Positions 63,101 through 64,000 of a stretch of DNA of 64,000 bases are shown here, piece by piece. Source of the DNA: Streptomyces cavernae (lineage in GTDB: Bacteria; Actinomycetota; Actinomycetes; Streptomycetales; Streptomycetaceae). The position numbers and the translations under genes are program-made. Position 1 is the first letter of the stretch; each line of letters begins with the position of its first letter. Below the pieces are notes generated by a model that saw only the letters and a program-made list of their open reading frames with translations, did not search any database and had not been told where the DNA came from. Where the stretch lies: the NCBI RefSeq assembly GCF_004023625.1, contig NZ_ML137711.1, positions 188,993 through 252,992 on the forward strand, in the 5' to 3' direction.

Positions 63101-63256
63101 CAGCGTGCGCTTCTCGCCCTTGAAGGAGACGTAGCCGCTGAGCCGGACCGGCCTGTCCACGAGGCCCGCACCCGGGCCCTGCGTCACAAAGAGCTTCCTC
63201 ACCAGTGGTGTTACAGCGCTCGACGCCAGCCGGACGCCTACGGCTGCGGGTTCCAT
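60128..63256 (-). CDS. NACHT-domain NLR-like protein with C-terminal leucine-rich repeats
   Basis: ATG 63256 after GGGGGAGCGAC gives 1042 residues; a longer frame upstream lacks support. Residues 1-240 form a helical N-terminal domain, probably of the NACHT N-terminal helical (NNH) class. NACHT: Walker A GVAGSGKTTLV (270-280), LPLRTLVRRPDG, Walker B RGLLLVDGVDEIPE (343-355), sensor-like NRWLVTSRPSAVRE, then the winged region with TNPLMCGLICALHRDRRGYL. Residues about 850-1020 are leucine-rich repeats (LSHLDIAGCPYVTDLGPLTG, LRSLEIGRPLL, LEELRLNWARV). Bacterial NACHT proteins are known antiphage sensors. It converges on clpC; no toxin effector domain is recognised. Confidence 0.88.
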   Translation of the reverse strand: MEPAAVGVRLASSAVTPLVRKLFVTQGPGAGLVDRPVRLSGYVSFKGEKRTLEEKDLTRLAGELVDRALKEAGERPLPDGEERAVAHALARTLYALGDLDMSDVQAVELGHTGLALNLRAHSGNPESDLSFDATLFYERILDTACLHILHFFTQRSTFVAATLVEQARRQAELIAKVDQLIARTPMTGGTDPAFEQRYLAHVATKHSHLTIYGIDLVNSPERWPLDAAYLSLQAMHPTADDETTAHIAAPLAALPAEQALADHDRVLLRGVAGSGKTTLVQWIAVTAARGERGDRIPFVLPLRTLVRRPDGLPAPDGFLSAVRVPFHATQPDGWSDRVLAAGRGLLLVDGVDEIPERERERTRRWLRDLMEVYPGNRWLVTSRPSAVREDWLAADGFTELVLAPMSRDDVSAFIRRWHTAARIGASDTDTERLDGYEHSLLDAVATKPDLGRLATNPLMCGLICALHRDRRGYLPHGRQELYDAALSMLLSRRDEERDMFRPHDDDIQLTELPQIQLLQRLAYWLIRNGQSEMDRERAERIICDVLPSLPAAAAQGDASAILRHLLVRSGLLREPSLGTVEFVHRTFQDYLGAKAAVEDGDFGMLVRGAADAQWSDVIRMAVAHARPRERADFLRELMESAQRLPVLARTRVLLLALACLEHATELDPRVRALVEENAGALIPPGTTEEARALASAGPLVLELLPGPENLTEAEARAVVVTASLIGTEAAVPVLARFRSHPALSVRAQLTWTWHRFDTERYAREVIAHLDQGDLYFAVHSGEHLRVLRELGGRPRLQIVGDIDPSELRDGLVPDQLRELVVSNNDKLRGLEFLAAQHKLSHLDIAGCPYVTDLGPLTGLSLRWLSVESMPGLEMTDLAATLSRMPTLRSLEIGRPLLGDCLDEALPRELRLEYLRFTKEALTNTGLRGLRHFGSVRILSLATLTPHSLSRDDYEEVTRLPRLEELRLNWARVPWTRGPALSRVTRLRLNKFTGDEDLSSVRELFPRLRTVTFSLAPETPEVPRHILNVFTDIATVAKTHSVV

Positions 63257-63296
63257 GTCGCTCCCCCGAGGCATGGTGGACGGCTGCTCAGCGTAG

Positions 63297-64000
<704 letters not shown>

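Overview
The window is a very G+C-rich chromosomal segment from a Streptomyces-type actinomycete. The evidence is a tipA locus with its thiostrepton-type promoter, an lsr2 gene, a WhiJ-type regulator/DUF397/ATPase cluster, a Rv2747-type argA, a mycothiol-type DinB protein, frequent GTG starts and many apparent leaderless genes. From memory, the order tipA - ppa - dacB - tilS - hpt - ftsH - fol genes - nuoD2 - panC/nadB/nadC/coaX - lsr2 - clpC matches the S. coelicolor core region around SCO3434-SCO3371. I see no plasmid, phage, transposon, tRNA, rRNA or CRISPR.

Layout. 0-3.5 kb: end of a family A DNA polymerase gene, a regulator that joins a helix-turn-helix to a Clp N-domain, and a DUF2786 protein. 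3.6-6.7 kb: a lipoprotein with a triplicated gene 3' end, then a zinc-starvation set of ribosomal protein paralogs (S14, L28, L33, L31, S18) with a CobW-like protein, arranged around a putative Zur operator. 7-9.2 kb: a WhiJ-like cluster (DUF397, ATPase, XRE regulator) whose two effector genes share a 28-bp upstream element. 9.2-14.5 kb: aldehyde dehydrogenase, DinB, a PadR-controlled ABC exporter, a Uma2 protein. 14.5-18.5 kb: glutamate decarboxylase, tipA, YbjQ, DedA. 18.5-28.1 kb: ThrE-type exporter, pyrophosphatase, PBP4-type carboxypeptidase, a DUF2342 metalloprotease, tilS, hpt, ftsH. 28.2-32.3 kb: folate genes (folE on the plus strand; folP, an NTF2-like gene, folB and folK on the minus strand). 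32.3-40.6 kb: a lysyl-phosphatidylglycerol synthase-like protein, an esterase, a coiled-coil membrane protein, an acetyltransferase, two PH-domain proteins. 40.6-45 kb: an orphan nuoD facing a MidA/NDUFAF7-type methyltransferase, then a two-component system. 45-52.6 kb: a TmrB-like protein, a threonine aldolase-like protein and the operon DUF2520-panC-nadB-nadC-coaX (CoA and NAD precursors). 52.7-57.1 kb: repeats, small genes, BlaI-type regulator, argA, lsr2. 57.5-64 kb: clpC, a NACHT-LRR protein and the start of a carboxylesterase.

Three themes recur. Short tandem arrays of unrelated sequence sit at gene 3' ends, sometimes duplicating the stop codon. At least ten genes have a TAnnnT hexamer exactly 6 nt before the start codon, the geometry of leaderless transcripts. 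Several regulatory sites can be read directly: a promoter dyad before the Clp_N regulator, paired PadR-type operators, the tipA palindrome, a Zur-like site, a ClgR-like site and nested palindromes before lsr2.

The points most worth following are the nuoD/MidA pair, the NACHT-LRR protein, the CobW paralog lacking both nucleotide-binding motifs, the shared element of the WhiJ-like cluster and the HTH-Clp_N regulator.
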